DNA of 64,000 nucleotides from Planctomycetota bacterium. GTDB taxonomy: Bacteria > Planctomycetota > Phycisphaerae > UBA1845 > PWPN01. The stretch lies in contig JAKPHF010000056.1 in the NCBI GenBank assembly GCA_029550525.1, positions 62,001-126,000 on the forward strand, read 5' to 3'. Numbering within the stretch: the stretch's first letter is position 1; the number at the start of each line of letters is the position of its first letter. A program made the position numbers and the translations under genes. Shown in pieces: positions 41,823 to 52,094 of this stretch. The notes beneath the pieces are model-generated. The model was not told the DNA's origin. It saw nothing but the letters and a program-made list of their open reading frames with translations, and did no database searches.

Positions 41823-43391
41823 TCACGCCTCCTCGAGCACCTTCCAGCCCATCTCTTCGGCCAGGGCGAACACCGGTTCCTTCAGATCACCGTAGTACGT
41901 CACGCGGTGCCATCCCCACTCGTCCCACTGCGTGAAGAGCTTCTCGATGTCGCCCACCGGCTCGGCCGCCAACTTGGTGCGGCATGCCCGATCGTCATCG
42001 ACGTTGGCCACCGCCTTGCCCTGGTGGAAGAGAATCTCCTTGCGATCGGCCGAGAACTCGACCGAGGTGGTCATGTAACCTACCGGCAGGAGCGACCGCA
42101 CCGACGCCCCCTGGCGATCCTCCGAGTGCGTGAGAATCTGGAACGGATTCGCCTCACCCTTGGGCCCGAAGGCCTTGTTCGATGCCACGCAGTGTGCGTA
42201 GATGATTTGCCGCAACGATGTGTCGATCACCGGATCGGAAATGTAGCCCGGCCGTCCCTGCGTGAGTGCCGTCATGGCCACCATCGTCGAGGTCGAGCGC
42301 AAATCGCACTCGCACGCACCGATGAGCCCCTCGTTGAGCAGTTCGTGGAAGCCCAGGCACGGGTACGCGTGAATGTGGCCGCCGTAGAAGCCGCCCAGGC
42401 AGTTGATGGTGATGGCGTTGGCCCCGTACTTTTTCAGTATCGCCTTTTCCGCCAGATACATGGCCGCCGACTGCTCCAGCGTTTCCCGCGAAACGCCCTC
42501 GATCCGCGCCGCCGACTTCTGCCAGCGATCGGCGACAGCGTGTGTCTCGTCTTTGTCGGCCGCTTCCCAGGCAGCGTTCAACTCGGCGAACGGCACTTTG
42601 ATCACCTCGATGCCCATGTTCTGGTGGATCGGACCGTGAGGCCCGCCTTCGACCGCCAGGATCTTCGATTCCTTCATGCGGGCGAGGCAGTCCTTCGGCG
42701 ACAGCGTCGCTACCTTGTCGGACTTGCACGACAGATCACCCGGCTGAGGCGTCCGTTCACGTCGCACGCGAGCGACCGCTTCCGCGAACTGGGCGGGCGT
42801 GCCGCCGTTCTTCACCGTCGCAAAGCACTTCACTGCCGCCACCAAATCGTCCGGCCTGGACGAGCCGACGAACGCCAGATTGCTCGCCTTCTGGCGAAGG
42901 AACTGTGCCGTGTACACCAGGAAGCCGCCGCTGCCGCCGTACTGGAAGTCCACGAACAGCGTCGGCTTGCCTGAGCCGGCGATGGTCTGCACGACGCGGT
43001 TCCAGCAGTTCAGTTGGCAGACGATGTAGCCGCCGATCGCCGCCGTCTTGTCCTCTTCGAGAATCTTGGCCGCCTCTTCCGGCCCCTTGGCCATGGCCGT
43101 GACGAAATCGAATTCCGGGCACTGCTTGCTGAGCAGCGACGCCATGCGCTCCATCACCGGCTGGAAGTCGAAGCCGACGTTGGGCCAGTCCGGCCCCGGC
43201 TGTTTGGGCGCATGCAGCACGTAGACGATGCGAATCCGCATGCGACCGTCTTGTTCCGCCGCCGCCCGCGCCGGCCGCCCCCCGATCAGCACCCCCGCCG
43301 CCCCCGCGCATGCCGCGCACCCTGCCGCCAGGAATCCTCGCCGCGTCAGCGGACAACCCGCACATCCCGAACCTGCAAGCCGTGTAGACAT
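41823..43391 (-). CDS. Tat-exported FucI/AraI-fold sugar-isomerase-like protein
   Basis: A 522-residue protein. The N-terminus MSTRLAGSGCAGCPLTRRGF is followed by LAAGCAACAGAAG, a twin-arginine signal. The rest has the L-fucose/L-arabinose isomerase-like fold: RIRIVYVLHAPKQPGPDW, DFVTAMAKGPEEAAKILEED, AITINCLGGFYGGHIHAYPC, ACECDLRSTSTMVAMTALTQ. Conserved acidic and His positions (CECD, HxH) could bind a metal. Export of such a fold is unusual; most isomerases are cytosolic. The ATG at 43391 is chosen over 43430 because CGGAGG precedes it. Substrate unknown. Confidence 0.75.
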   Translation of the reverse strand: MSTRLAGSGCAGCPLTRRGFLAAGCAACAGAAGVLIGGRPARAAAEQDGRMRIRIVYVLHAPKQPGPDWPNVGFDFQPVMERMASLLSKQCPEFDFVTAMAKGPEEAAKILEEDKTAAIGGYIVCQLNCWNRVVQTIAGSGKPTLFVDFQYGGSGGFLVYTAQFLRQKASNLAFVGSSRPDDLVAAVKCFATVKNGGTPAQFAEAVARVRRERTPQPGDLSCKSDKVATLSPKDCLARMKESKILAVEGGPHGPIHQNMGIEVIKVPFAELNAAWEAADKDETHAVADRWQKSAARIEGVSRETLEQSAAMYLAEKAILKKYGANAITINCLGGFYGGHIHAYPCLGFHELLNEGLIGACECDLRSTSTMVAMTALTQGRPGYISDPVIDTSLRQIIYAHCVASNKAFGPKGEANPFQILTHSEDRQGASVRSLLPVGYMTTSVEFSADRKEILFHQGKAVANVDDDRACRTKLAAEPVGDIEKLFTQWDEWGWHRVTYYGDLKEPVFALAEEMGWKVLEEA

Positions 43392-43704
43392 GAGCGTGCC
43401 TCCGAGAAGAATGGACAAGAAGATCCACATGTGCCGGAACTGACGCTCTCACCTTACCGTCGTTCCCGGCCGGAGGCAATGACGTGGGGAGAAGACTGAG
43501 ACCATAGGCCTGAGGCTTGAGTCCTGAGGTTCGGGCACAATGCGGGGCTGTGAGCTATGAGCTGTGGGCCATGAGCCAGACATCCGCTAACAGCCAATGG
43601 CTGACAGCTGATGGCTGACAGCTGCAAGCTCCTACTACCACATCGTCTTCGCTATTGGTTCAAGAGCCTTTTGGGCACATAAACCCCAGGATTTGCCCCT
43701 CGCC
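43392..43704. other. intergenic region dominated by a heptad array
   Basis: 313 bp between the isomerase-like gene and the zinc-ribbon remnant; most of it is the heptad array at 43498-43633. No gene. Confidence 0.5.
43498..43633. repeat. compound heptad array
   Basis: Contains CCTGAGG CTTGAGT CCTGAGG; TGAGCTA TGAGCTG TGGGCCA TGAGCCA; and GCTAACA GCCAATG GCTGACA GCTGATG GCTGACA GCTGCAA, each in 7-nt register. Confidence 0.7.
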
Positions 43705-44355
43705 TCACGTACCTGCCAGGATGTTCAACGACTCCGTGTAGGAGTGAGCGGGGTAGTTCTCACAGGCCATGAAGAACCCGCTGCTGCTCGTCCGCACCGT
43801 CAACGGATGGCCGTCCGGGCACCGCATATTGGTCAGCCGCACCTTGAGCTTGGCGTCATGCTCGGACAATCGGCGCCGATAATAGCACTGGTGGGCCTGC
43901 CAATTGTTGCAGGACAGGAACCATCCCTCGCCCTTAAAGCTCTTGAGCACGAGATAACCAGTCGAGCATTCGGGGCAGACAAAGCGACTCATCTGGGCCG
44001 GGTTGGCCTCTTCATCGGCCAAGTGGGAGAACCCGATCCGCCAAAGGACGCGGCAAACGTTCGGGGACTTCATCGCCAGCCAACCGCCACGGTACGGGAT
44101 GTGGATCACGCCGCCAATCGCCATCAGCTGCGGCAAGTCCTCATTGTCCTTTTTGAACCGGATGATCGCGTCTCCGCACTGCTCGATGTCGCAGTCCTCG
44201 GGGGCAACCAGGAGCTTCCGGGTGGCCTTGGCTTTGGCCAGGATGCCAGCATACTCCTCGATCGAGTCCTTGCTGTCTCCGTGCGAGTACAGGGCAGGCT
44301 GACCCGGATCGCCGTCCGGCCAGGGCCGTTCCGAACACCTGGGCCAGTGCCACAC
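43705..44355 (-). pseudogene. zinc-ribbon protein remnant joined to hen1 fragment
   Basis: A 216-codon frame. The first 14 codons are hen1 sequence read out of frame, so the true content starts at about residue 15 (GDPGQPALYSHGDSKDSIEE). The C-terminal half has two topoisomerase-type zinc ribbons: RFVCPECSTGYLVLK...SCNNWQAHQCYY and MRCPDGHPLTVRTSSSGFF then MACENYPAHSYTES. Such ribbons occur at the ends of helicases and nucleases. The lack of a proper start and the abrupt joint indicate a 3' gene fragment created by deletion. Parent family not identified. Confidence 0.6.
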
Positions 44356-44626
44356 TCATCAGCGACGACGCCACGTATGGCCGGTCGTTGACGTACTGAT
44401 CGAGCGTGCCCGCCTCACCGGCCGGTCCCTTCCGCCCCCGTACCAGCCAGACCGGGTCGACATCCAGGAGCAGCGCGGCCGTACACCGACATTCGTCGGC
44501 CTCTGGATAGAAGACGTGGGCTTTCCCAAAGCTGAGGTCGAACGACTGCACGCGGGCCGGATTCTTGTGCAGAAGGTAGCCCAGGTCTGTGGCCGGGGAG
44601 CGGGTTGTGGACAGAGTCAACAACAT
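44312..44626 (-). pseudogene. hen1: N-terminal fragment of bacterial Hen1 RNA 2'-O-methyltransferase
   Basis: 105 codons from ATG 44626 match the N-terminal domain of bacterial Hen1: MLLTLSTTRSPATDLGYLLH, VQSFDLSFGKAHVFYPEADE, CTAALLLDVDPVWLVRGR and LDQYVNDRPYVASSLMSVAL. Full-length Hen1 is about 460 residues, with the methyltransferase in the C-terminal half, and works with Pnkp in RNA repair. Here similarity stops at FGTALAGR, exactly where the zinc-ribbon frame begins in another phase. The methyltransferase domain and pnkp are absent, so this is a dead fragment. Confidence 0.8.
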
Positions 44627-44774
44627 GCGGGTTGCCGCGTCTGAATGAAGGTAGCCAGGGTCGGACAACTCGGAGTCTAACCGACGCAGGTTTGGGCCGC
44701 AAGCGGGCGCCATCCTTGCTCCGGATACTGTCGTCGTAGACAATGAGGTTCAGCACCTGGGATGGGGACCACCG

Positions 44775-45272
44775 ATGACCGGCTCACGCCCAAAATGCGT
44801 GCTCGTTTTGACTGTCTGGCTGGTTGGCATCACTTTTGCCGGATTCGCGGTCGCACCGGGCCTTTCACGGATCTCGTATCCGCAGCCACTCGATCTCCTG
44901 GTGTTGGCGTTCATCCCGGTCGGCGCATTCCATGCGGCCAAGTACGCTAAGGACCAACTGATCTTTCTGCTCTACGGTTGCCTCGCATCGACGGCGTTCG
45001 CGTTCAACTTCACAATTGGCCAGGGACGGATCGGCTTGACGATGATGTATCATCCCGAGCAGGGCTTCTCTCTGGTAGTTGTGGCCAGCATTGCGATGCT
45101 TGGGTTCGGTTTCCTCTGCCGGGCGATGCCCGGCATCAGAGAGCGATACCAGAATTGTCGTCGTTTCCCCCTTGGATGTTGTGAGCACTGCGGCTACAAC
45201 CTGACCGGCAACGTCTCGGGCACCTGCCCCGAGTGTGGCAGGACAGTAATGCGAAGGAACGACCAGCCCTGA
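44775..45272 (+). CDS. membrane protein with C-terminal zinc ribbon
   Basis: A 165-residue protein with about four hydrophobic helices (VLVLTVWLVGITFAGFAVAP, LDLLVLAFIPVGAFHAAKYA, LIFLLYGCLASTAFAFNF, LVVVASIAMLGFGFLCRA) and a cytoplasmic tail carrying CCEHCGYNLTGNVSG and TCPECGRT, a zinc ribbon seen at the end of many planctomycetal membrane proteins. ATG 44775 follows GGGG. Function unknown. It sits between two pseudogenes but its own frame is intact. Confidence 0.72.
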   Translation: MTGSRPKCVLVLTVWLVGITFAGFAVAPGLSRISYPQPLDLLVLAFIPVGAFHAAKYAKDQLIFLLYGCLASTAFAFNFTIGQGRIGLTMMYHPEQGFSLVVVASIAMLGFGFLCRAMPGIRERYQNCRRFPLGCCEHCGYNLTGNVSGTCPECGRTVMRRNDQP

Positions 45273-45280
45273 GGCAAATC

Positions 45281-45681
45281 CTGGGGTCAGAGCGCATTTA
45301 GTCGTTTGCAAGCTGCCCCTTCATTCTTCGCAAGGTGCGGTTCAGGCTTTCGAAACTCGCTTCCACCCGCCGGATGGCGGTGACCGCGCCGCCGGGGCTG
45401 TGGTAGCCCAGAGCCTCGGCGATCTCTCGCACTTTGTATCCGAAGCGACGACGGGCCAGCCACTCGCACCGCCGCTGCCGGTCGGCATCGTCGCGGACGA
45501 TAGGCCTGCGGTCGTTGCCGCGGGACATGACGTGATACAAGGCATCGGCGAACTCGATCCGCAAGGGACGGGCCATGCGGAGTGAGCCTACTGCCCGGTG
45601 ACCGGCGGGTCAAGAGCGACTCACATATGTCGTTTCGGTCCGGGCGGGCACGCCAAACGCCTAACGGCGCTCTGACCCCAG
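45281..45681. mobile_element. internally deleted RAYT element with 14-bp terminal inverted repeats
   Basis: TGGGGTCAGAGCGC (45282-45295) and GCGCTCTGACCCCA (45667-45680) are perfect inverted repeats bracketing a gutted RAYT gene. At about 400 bp it has the form of a non-autonomous derivative. Confidence 0.7.
45298..45576 (-). pseudogene. REP-associated tyrosine transposase reduced to its two ends
   Basis: 92 codons. MARPLRIEFADALYHVMSRG then NDRRPIVRDDADRQRR is the typical start of Y1/RAYT transposases. It jumps directly to LARRRFGYKVREIAEALGYH, SPGGAVTAIRRVEASFESLN and RTLRRMKG, the C-terminal helix-turn-helix. The middle, with the HUH metal site and catalytic Tyr (normally about 130 residues), is missing. 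The joint preserves the frame, so a small DNA-binding peptide could still be made. Confidence 0.8.
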
Positions 45682-45883
45682 ATGCTTCCCTTGGTTCCGA
45701 TATTATCTCAATGTTGCCTTGCCCATCTCTTATCCCGCACATCGCAAATGAGGAAGCCGTAATTGACTACCGGCCTATGGACGCATAGGCTTTTGACAAT
45801 TGCGGAGGGCAGAAGAGCAACGCGGCCGCGTGCGCCGCGAAAGCATCTCATTGTTCACGCGTGTTCACGTGGGGGGGAGTCTT

Positions 45884-46675
45884 GTGAAAGCATCAGTACA
45901 TGTGTTGGGCGTGACCGTTGTGATTGCTGTGTTTGTAACGCCGGCGTCTGCAGTAGTTCTTCGGTGGGGAGAGACCAGCGATCTGGCGAACGGGGTGCTG
46001 GGGATCCCGGAGAATCTGACCGGAGACCCTACGACGCTGCTTTTTGAGAACCCCGGCAACGCTGGGTTTGATGTCGCCATCACGTTCTCAGCCTCGAACG
46101 GTACTTTCAGCGGCGGCCGTGGACAGTATGAGGCGCTGGGGACAGATCAGTACCTCCATTTCCAATCCAGCGCGTCGAATCATATTTCATGGGTTGAATT
46201 CTCCTTCTACAAGACCGGTACGAATGATCCGGCAGATGTATTGGGCTTCACGACCAAGATGGAGGACGTCGAGCGCGGTAACAGCACGCGCGAATGGCTT
46301 GTCGCGCCCCAGATCGTTTCCGATGGGGCGTTAATCGATCTTGATTTTCAAGATACGTCCATTTTCGATTTTGGTGGATACGGCACGTGGGGCCCCGAGT
46401 ACGGCACCAAAACCGTTGGGGGTATCATCTATCCGGTTGCGGTACCTGGGCACAACTTGGAAAACGGAACTCAGGCCGATAAGGCGGTGGGTATTGACCT
46501 GTCCACCACACCGCTGTCGTACTTCCGGATTGGCGAGTCCAGGAATTCAAGCTCCGCCGGCAGCGTGCTGATGGGGCCGACGATTGGGGACATTACGCTC
46601 GTTCCGGAGCCGGCCACGCTGAGTCTGCTAGGGCTGGGCGGGCTGATGCTGATTCGCCGCCGGCGAGCAGCGTAA
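45884..46675 (+). CDS. PEP-CTERM sorted exported protein
   Basis: A 263-residue protein. The start is GTG 45884 with a GGGAG run upstream; the signal peptide is VKASVHVLGVTVVIAVFVTP then ASA. The mature domain is a beta-sandwich of unknown kind (HFQSSASNHISWVEFSFYKT). The C-terminus VPEPATLSLLGLGGLMLIRR with a basic end is a textbook PEP-CTERM signal, processed by exosortase in the inner membrane. No exosortase gene is in this window. Followed by a strong terminator. Confidence 0.85.
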   Translation: MKASVHVLGVTVVIAVFVTPASAVVLRWGETSDLANGVLGIPENLTGDPTTLLFENPGNAGFDVAITFSASNGTFSGGRGQYEALGTDQYLHFQSSASNHISWVEFSFYKTGTNDPADVLGFTTKMEDVERGNSTREWLVAPQIVSDGALIDLDFQDTSIFDFGGYGTWGPEYGTKTVGGIIYPVAVPGHNLENGTQADKAVGIDLSTTPLSYFRIGESRNSSSAGSVLMGPTIGDITLVPEPATLSLLGLGGLMLIRRRRAA

Positions 46676-46709
46676 ACCTGGCGAAGACCGTCTGGTAGGG
46701 TCGATATCG

Positions 46710-46748
46710 AGAGGCCGCTCCGGCTGAAGGGGCGGCCTCTTGCTTGTA
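46710..46748 (+). terminator. rho-independent terminator after PEP-CTERM gene
   Basis: AGAGGCCGCTCC-GGCTGAA-GGGGCGGCCTCT: 12-bp stem with one G-T pair, 7-nt loop, followed by TGCTTGTATT. It starts 35 nt after the stop codon. Confidence 0.75.
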
Positions 46749-46879
46749 TTATTGCGGTGCATGCTGCAATGACGCCGCGGGGCATGTCCCGGGAATAGTT
46801 GAAAAAGAGCGGTTCTCCCATGGAGTTTGCCACGGTGGGAAACTCCGCTTGAACAGTGAATTAAGGAAGGAGAACCGCA

Positions 46880-47227
46880 ATGAGAGCAACGTACCGAAGA
46901 AAGGTGGACAAGCCCAGCATCGGCGCTGAGGCTGAGATCATCGGCCGGGAGGACGCGTTGCGCGGACGGGTGGCGGTGGAACTGCCGGTGTCGCTGGCGG
47001 AGACGGTACAAGGGGCAGCGAGCAGATCGAACAGCTGGCGGGCCAGGCGGGCCTGCTGATCATGCGGCAGGTGATGGAGGCGGAGATCGCGGCGTTGGTC
47101 GGCCTGGTGGCTGCTGGCAGCGGCGAAACGCTTCCGGCGCGTACGCGGTTGCAAGCTGATGGCCTCCTTGATTGAAGCGCTGGACACAGCCGATGCCGTC
47201 GTTGCAGCACGGCCGGAGGCAGCGTAG
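46880..47227 (+). pseudogene. IS256/Mutator-like transposase reduced to N- and C-terminal ends
   Basis: ATG 46880 has GGAGAA upstream. The frame starts MRATYRRKVDKPSIGAEAEI, with VELPVSLAETVQGA, resembling the N-terminus of IS256-type transposases; a frameshift at about 47018 carries it on as EQIEQLAGQAGLLIMRQVME then AEIAALVG. Then, in another frame, AAAKRFRRVRGCKLMASLIE and ALDTADAVVAARPEAA follow to a TAG at 47227, resembling the C-terminal end of the family. The DDE core is gone. Confidence 0.6.
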
Positions 47228-47477
47228 AGTAATGATCCTTCAGGGGAGAGCCGCTCGAAATTCAACTACGAACGGGACAACTTCGGTCGAAGCAGTCGCG
47301 GTCGAAGATGCCGACCATCTTGCCGGTCTGAGCCTCGGCGAGCGGAACGCGGACGTGCCAGCGGCCTTGAGGCAATTCTTCGAGCGGCCGTATAGAAGGA
47401 TTGATAGCCCGGTCAGCGGTACTTCGCGCGATCCGTGGGGCAGACCGGGCTTGTGATACCGGCAGTTGGTTCAGGAT

Positions 47478-47550
47478 TGAGGGCGCTGGGACTCGAACCC
47501 AGGACCCACGGCTTAAAAGGCCGTTGCTCTACCGACTGAGCTACACCCTC
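47478..47550 (-). tRNA. tRNA-Lys (anticodon UUU)
   Basis: On the minus strand GAGGGTG...CGCCCTC forms a 7-bp acceptor stem with one T-G pair. D arm GCTCAGTCGGTAGAGC, anticodon arm ACGGC-CTTTTAA-GCCGT (anticodon TTT), T arm CTGGG-TTCGAGT-CCCAG and discriminator A. 73 nt; CCA is not encoded. Confidence 0.95.
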
Positions 47551-47994
47551 GACATTCGGTCCGTTAGGCATGCCGTCTGCTGTCGGAAACACCGACGTCG
47601 GCGTGCCGTCGGAGCCGAAGCTCACGACGACGTATTGTAACGCGACCGGGGCCGGGCGCCCAGTGAGCCCGAGGACTCGCCCCACCCCGGCGCCCTGTCG
47701 GCTCGCCACACGACTGCGCGGTTTTCGCGCTTGGTCGCGCTGCCCGGTGCTTCCCGTCGAAGGCGGCGACTCGCCGCGGCGTGGTATCCTGCGTGGCGGA
47801 CCGAAACGGCCAGTAGCATCGTTGGCGACTGTGGCCGGGATGCAGCGCAACAGAGACGGCGGGGTCAAGCCCCGCCGCCCGCTTTCGGTTACGCGTTGTA
47901 TGTGGGCCGGAGCCGGCAACCGACTGCCCGACTCAGAGCTCCCGGCTCACCGCTGGTGGCTCACAGCTCAAAGCTCACGGCCCACAGCTTTTCG
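47551..47994. other. intergenic region between tRNA-Lys and dnaK
   Basis: 444 bp. CGGCGGGG-TCAAG-CCCCGCCG (47857-47877) is a perfect 8-bp stem. The heptad array at 47931-47992 abuts the dnaK stop. No gene. Confidence 0.5.
47931..47992. repeat. heptad array (GGCTCAC/AGCTCAC type)
   Basis: GGCTCAC CGCTGGT GGCTCAC AGCTCAA AGCTCAC GGCCCAC AGCTTTT, ending 3 nt before the dnaK stop. Confidence 0.65.
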
Positions 47995-49944
<1,950 letters not shown>

Positions 49945-50125
49945 TCAGTGCAATCTAGCCGATGCGGTCACGACTGGAATCAACTCGCCAACTCGACGGC
50001 GCAACCGCTATGCTGAGGGAGAGGCAAGGCCGGTGCCAGGGACCCGCGGAAACGCCACTTTTTTCTTTAACCACTTATCTTACAGAAACTTGTACTCCTC
50101 GGCCGATATAGCCTATCATTCCAGG

Positions 50126-50142
50126 TCTGCCAGACTGGCAGA
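50126..50142. promoter_or_regulatory. 17-bp perfect palindrome upstream of ACT gene
   Basis: TCTGCCAG-A-CTGGCAGA, 42 nt upstream of the ACT-domain gene and within the dnaK divergent region. It fits the operator of a dimeric regulator. Confidence 0.45.
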
Positions 50143-50183
50143 TAAACCCAATCAGGACTGGCACATACGCCGGAGGTGCACGG

Positions 50184-50669
50184 ATGGCGATGCAGCATCA
50201 GCCTTTCGAAACCATGGACGCCCAGTCGCTGCCCCTGGTCCGGCAGGTGTCGGTCTTTCTGGAGAATCGGCCCGGTCAGCTCTTGAAGCTGACCCAATTG
50301 TTCGACGATCAGGAGGTGAAAATCCTGGGGCTGAGCCAGGTGGACGCGGGAGACTGTGCGATCGTTCGTCTGGTTTTTGACCGGACGGACACCGCTCTGG
50401 CCGTCCTCAAGGAGGCGGGTTTCGCGGTGGCGGTCAGCGAACTGATCGTAGTCCGGGTGCCGGCGGGCAAGCGGGCGATGATGGCGATCTGGTCGGTGCT
50501 GCTCATGGCCGAGGTGAACGTCGCCTACACCTACCCGCTCCTGATGGTGGGCGGCGGCCCATGCCTGGCCGTCTCGGTGGACTCGGTCGAGATCGCCGTG
50601 GAGACGCTTCAGCGACGGAATTTCGACGTCTTGGGCGAGGCGGATCTGCAGGACGAGGCGAATAATTGA
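50184..50669 (+). CDS. tandem ACT-domain protein
   Basis: A 161-residue protein with two ACT domains: QVSVFLENRPGQLLKLTQLF (about 21-40) through AVLKEAGFAVAVSELIVVRV, and a second beginning about MAIWSVLLMAEVNVAYTYP. The arrangement is that of stand-alone ACT proteins in planctomycetes and other bacteria that sense amino acids. GGAGG is 7 nt before ATG 50184. It has no fused enzyme and no biosynthetic neighbour, so the ligand is unknown. A 17-bp palindrome upstream may control it. Confidence 0.88.
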   Translation: MAMQHQPFETMDAQSLPLVRQVSVFLENRPGQLLKLTQLFDDQEVKILGLSQVDAGDCAIVRLVFDRTDTALAVLKEAGFAVAVSELIVVRVPAGKRAMMAIWSVLLMAEVNVAYTYPLLMVGGGPCLAVSVDSVEIAVETLQRRNFDVLGEADLQDEANN

Positions 50670-51103
50670 GATTGGTCAGTGGCCAGTTGTCCGTGGCCAG
50701 TGGTGAGTAGCTGGGTCCGCTATCTGTGTGCCGATGGTTCTCGCTTTGGTTGATGGAAGCAATCATGGCGAGGAGCCGCCGACTTTACGGGTAGCCGACT
50801 TGGCGGCCTCTGCCATTGTGGCGGAAGTCTGTTTTGAGACTTGATGCGCCTAAAACATTGCTGGAAAGGAAGTAAGTTACAATCGAGCTGCGGTCGGCGG
50901 CGTGGCACCGATCTTGCACGATGCTCGGACGTAGCATACGTGCCCCGCCTGTCGGTGAAGACTCGGCGGGTTGAACGAAAGGAAGATCGGCAGGGCTTAC
51001 TCCTACCGATCGCGGCGAGTTCACGAGGGTAGGGACAAGCGGTCACGATAGAGGATTCGGACTCAGGGAAGAAGACCGCGATCACGAGAGAGAGGACAAG
51101 CGC
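50670..51103. other. intergenic region with heptad array
   Basis: 434 bp. The heptad array GGTCAGT GGCCAGT TGTCCGT GGCCAGT GGTGAGT lies at 50674-50708 directly after the ACT gene. No gene recognised in the rest, which precedes the metalloprotease gene. Confidence 0.55.
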
Positions 51104-51793
51104 ATGGACGTCTGGTATTTCATCATCATCTTGCCTGGCGTGGCCCTGGCGCTGTATGCGAGCGCGAAGGTCAAGTCCACGTTCGCCCGGGCCAGCCAAA
51201 TGCCGTCGCGCATGGGATGGACGGGGGCACAGGTCGCTCAGGCCATCCTCGACGCGGAGGGCATCCACGATGTCGCCATCGAGCCCACGCAAGGCTATCT
51301 GAGCGATCACTACGATCCGACGTCGAAGGTGCTGCGGCTCAGCCCCGACGTGTATAGCGGCCGATCGTTGGCGGCGGCCGGTGTGGCGGCCCACGAAGTC
51401 GGCCACGCGATCCAGCACGCCCACGGCTACGCCCCGCTCTCGCTGCGGAACGCGGTTGTGCCCATGGCCAGTATCGGCTCGAGCCTGTCGTGGATCTTCA
51501 TCATGATCGGCATCGCGACCGCACTGCAGACGCTGGCCATCGTGGGCGTCGCGCTGTTCACGATGGTGGTGATTTTCCAGGTCGTGAACCTGCCCGTGGA
51601 GTTCAACGCCAGCGCGCGGGCCCGCCAGGTACTTCTGACCAACGGCATGGTGACGCAGGATGAGGATTACCAGATCGGCAAGGTGCTCAACGCGGCTGCT
51701 CTGACATACGTGGCGGCCACGGTCACCGCGATCCTGACGCTGCTCTATTACCTCTGGCGGGCAGGGCTGATCGGCGGCAGCAGCCGGGACTAA
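51104..51793 (+). CDS. YugP-like membrane zinc metallopeptidase
   Basis: A 229-residue membrane protease-like protein. N-terminal helix WYFIIILPGVALALYASAKV, then KVKSTFARASQMPSRMGWTG. VAAHEVGHAIQHAHGY (about 88-103) supplies the HExxH zinc site. Helices follow: IGSSLSWIFIMIGIATALQT and LFTMVVIFQVVNLPVEFNAS, where the Glu in PVEFNAS is the third zinc ligand of the family. Length (220-235) is typical. Family members are present in many bacteria, with substrate unknown. Monocistronic. Confidence 0.92.
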   Translation: MDVWYFIIILPGVALALYASAKVKSTFARASQMPSRMGWTGAQVAQAILDAEGIHDVAIEPTQGYLSDHYDPTSKVLRLSPDVYSGRSLAAAGVAAHEVGHAIQHAHGYAPLSLRNAVVPMASIGSSLSWIFIMIGIATALQTLAIVGVALFTMVVIFQVVNLPVEFNASARARQVLLTNGMVTQDEDYQIGKVLNAAALTYVAATVTAILTLLYYLWRAGLIGGSSRD

Positions 51794-52094
51794 GGGCATT
51801 TGCCCTCCAGTTTCAGGCATTTGCCCTTCTATCGGCGGCTTGGACGGGCTGGACGCCTGCCCCCGAAGCGGTTGCGACACGTGATGGAAATCATGGCACT
51901 GGCGGTGAAGAACCGCCGGTGCCTTTTTCGTTTCGGCGGCCGTTTTTGGGCGGACCGGTAGACGCGCAAGCGGAACCGTGCACTATCGTTTCTGAGCCCG
52001 GATGGCGTGAAGGCACGCATCCTCCGGGTGCCATTGCGCAACGCAACGCCTGGCTCGGAATGCGTGACACGGGTGAACGCCCAGCGAGCACGCC
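51794..52094. other. intergenic region, nothing recognised
   Basis: 301 bp between the metallopeptidase and DUF309 genes. GGCATTTGCCCTCCAG and GGCATTTGCCCTTC form a short imperfect direct repeat near 51796-51830. No gene or RNA is supported. Confidence 0.4.

Noticed and set aside
43705..44626. A full-length Hen1 gene with a single sequencing frameshift
   Set aside because: The sequence beyond 44312 does not resemble the Hen1 methyltransferase in any frame; it carries topoisomerase-type zinc ribbons.
47228..47400. Minus-strand peptide with LPQGRWHVRVPLAEAQTGKM then VGIFDRD
   Set aside because: It looks like a coding remnant, but there is no start, it is only about 60 codons, and I could not identify a family.
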